This document shows, piece after piece, positions 62,935 to 64,000 of a stretch of 64,000 nucleotides of DNA; position 1 is the first letter of the stretch; each line of letters opens with the position of its first letter. Below the pieces are notes generated by a model that saw only the letters and a program-made list of their open reading frames with translations, searched no databases and was not told the origin of the DNA. Origin of the DNA: an uncultured Muribaculum sp. (GTDB lineage: Bacteria; Bacteroidota; Bacteroidia; Bacteroidales; Muribaculaceae); contig NZ_CAJTYX010000001.1 of the NCBI RefSeq assembly GCF_910583865.1, forward strand, positions 105,331-169,330. Direction: 5' to 3'. The position numbers and the translations under genes are program-made.

Positions 62935-63339
62935 TCAGATTGTATTCATAATTCGAGTAGGGGCAATTCCAAAATGCTTTTTAAACGCAGTGGAAAAATG
63001 CGACAGATTCTTGAAACCGACTTGAACATATACTTCTGATGCCGAGATGCCTTTTTTCAACATAACCATCGCATCGTCAAGACGTTTGCGCATTATCCAT
63101 CTCGCAGGGGTATAACCCCCGGATAACTCCGCGAATTCACGTTTAAACGAAGAAAGACTCCGGCCTGAATAATGGGCGAATTCTTCGATGCTCAATTCGC
63201 TGAGGTAATTTTTTGCTCCGAAATGCCGGTTGAGATAAACTAAAAACCTCCGAAATCGTCTGGATTTCAGAGGTTTTCTGCATTTTGCCATTTGGCTTGG
63301 TGACCCCGGAGATTTCGGGGTTATTTCATCTATGAGCAC
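62935..63339 (-). pseudogene. AraC-family regulator remnant (C-terminal DNA-binding domain only)
   Basis: 134 codons. Only the last about 105 residues are AraC-like: two HTH units with LSIEEFAHYSGRSLSSFKREF and ISASEVYVQVGFKNLSHFSTAFKKHFGIAPTR. The N-terminal sensing domain is missing. The first 30 codons run through two hairpins (a 15-bp stem near 63242-63277 and ACCCCG/CGGGGT near 63303-63321) and look non-coding. This suggests a truncated gene next to a rearrangement point, although a stand-alone HTH protein is possible. Confidence 0.65.
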
Positions 63340-63623
63340 TGGCTATCAAAGAGTTGCGAGCGAGAGTATAGGGCCGACTCACTAATGGCTCACTCCGCTA
63401 CTTCAATGTTCTTCACCGTTATGACGATACGGTAATGCAAAGTTAATACTTTATTCCCAATCATCAAAGAGCCAAAGCGTTAAAAATCCTTCGGACTCAC
63501 GGATATAGGGATTTCCCGGCTCATGGTTCAAAATGCCAAATTAAAGTATTCCATAAGAGAATGGCTTTTGCCGACTCACGGTTGATTTGCCGTGCTGTTT
63601 TCAGCCGGAAACGCTTCCTGCGA

Positions 63624-64000
63624 CTATCTTTTTACGGAGGTTATCTCATCGGTCAGCAGGTGAATTGTCGATGACGGATTAGTGTATGCCTCTTTGGATT
63701 TTGCTCGTTTGGCAGCATCTTCAATAGCGTCTATCAAGACCTTTTTCATTGACGTGGAGAATACTCCTTTCTGATAATCCGCGTCTATGTTTTTCAGCAT
63801 TGCAAGACACTCGGCAGATGACAACTCCTTGTTGGTGTTCTTGTAATGCAGCACAAACCAGTATTCGATGCAGGGATTGGAGAGCAGTAACACAGCTTCT
63901 TTTATCTTTCGCAAATGCTCCAGCATACCCGGTACATCAAGGTCGAACATCAAAAATGTCTTATCCTCCGATGTTGTAAACCTGTCGCGCTTACACCTGT
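63624..64000 (-). CDS. RloB-like protein, C-terminal part (runs off the edge)
   Basis: The frame is open through the right edge of the window, so the N-terminus is missing. Visible residues include FLMFDLDVPGMLEHL and LLLSNPCIEYWFVLHYKNT, which fit RloB, a protein often found with the RloA ATPase in restriction or abortive-infection loci. The acidic FDLD strand and the NPCIEYWFVLHY core resemble Toprim-like nuclease strands. The rest of the defence locus would lie to the right. Confidence 0.7.
   Translation of the reverse strand, partial: RCKRDRFTTSEDKTFLMFDLDVPGMLEHLRKIKEAVLLLSNPCIEYWFVLHYKNTNKELSSAECLAMLKNIDADYQKGVFSTSMKKVLIDAIEDAAKRAKSKEAYTNPSSTIHLLTDEITSVKR

Noticed and set aside
63340..63623. 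Degraded transposase or IS remnant between the AraC remnant and the RloB-like gene
   Set aside because: The sequence looks mosaic and has small inverted repeats, but no frame with transposase motifs and no clear terminal repeats were found.

Overview
The window reads as chromosomal DNA of a gut Bacteroidales bacterium, most likely a Muribaculaceae-type organism. This is inferred from gene families, without a database search. The evidence is a SusC/SusD pair with FecR and an ECF sigma factor, a PorU-type C25 sortase with several proteins carrying short C-terminal sorting-like tails, a PPi-dependent phosphofructokinase, Rex, a DsbD-like fusion, and many promoters of the Bacteroidetes form TTTG-N19-22-TAnnTTTG. 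Most of the window is core-like and fairly GC-rich. The exceptions are an AT-rich restriction-modification island (about 24.0-27.1 kb) and a rearranged right edge (about 62.8-64.0 kb).

Layout. 0.5-3.3 kb: a secreted protein, then a compact tRNA-Glu / rpsT / tRNA-Glu unit with a clear promoter and terminator, then a 56-codon small ORF. 3.4-8.2 kb: glyS, a LemA lipoprotein, an FKBP lipoprotein and dnaX in one direction. 8.2-12.4 kb (minus): fmt, rpmA-rplU, ruvC with a DUF4286 gene, a GYF/CD225 membrane protein and a family 2 glycosyltransferase. 12.5-20.6 kb: a DsbD-like thiol reductase, an RluA-family pseudouridine synthase behind topA, an MFS exporter, and rex coupled to a degenerate FAH-family gene. 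20.7-24.0 kb: porU.

24.0-27.1 kb: an AT-rich island with a frameshifted PD-(D/E)xK endonuclease, a convergent DNA methyltransferase and a 77-aa unknown gene. Two 17-bp direct repeats lie in the divergent control region. 27.1-29.3 kb: a putrescine pathway operon (small acidic protein, agmatine deiminase, N-carbamoylputrescine amidase). 29.5-33.8 kb: a giant secreted Fn3/adhesin-like protein whose signal peptide contains a C7 tract. 34.2-43.4 kb: a DUF695 protein, PPi-PFK, a 5'-nucleotidase, a GH3-beta-lactamase fusion and a TonB-dependent receptor. 43.5-49.1 kb: a second secreted protein with a C8 tract, an nfeD/SPFH pair and a GltD-like oxidoreductase.

49.2-61.0 kb (minus) is a polysaccharide/glycoconjugate utilisation locus. 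In transcription order it has FecR anti-sigma, SusC, SusD and a BACON lipoprotein. A 199-bp near-perfect palindromic element follows, then a phosphodiester glycosidase, an ECF sigma factor and a Ser-type sulfatase. The sigma and anti-sigma genes are separated by the whole transport operon. 61.2-64.0 kb: a TPR protein, a MINPP-like histidine phosphatase, an AraC C-terminal remnant and the C-terminal part of an RloB-like protein running off the right edge.

Best leads for something unusual: the broken R-M island with its repeat-bearing control region, the 199-bp palindrome inside the glycan locus, homopolymer tracts at the N-termini of two large secreted proteins, the Rex-coupled FAH protein that has lost metal ligands, and a dispersed hairpin with a conserved loop at two distant sites.
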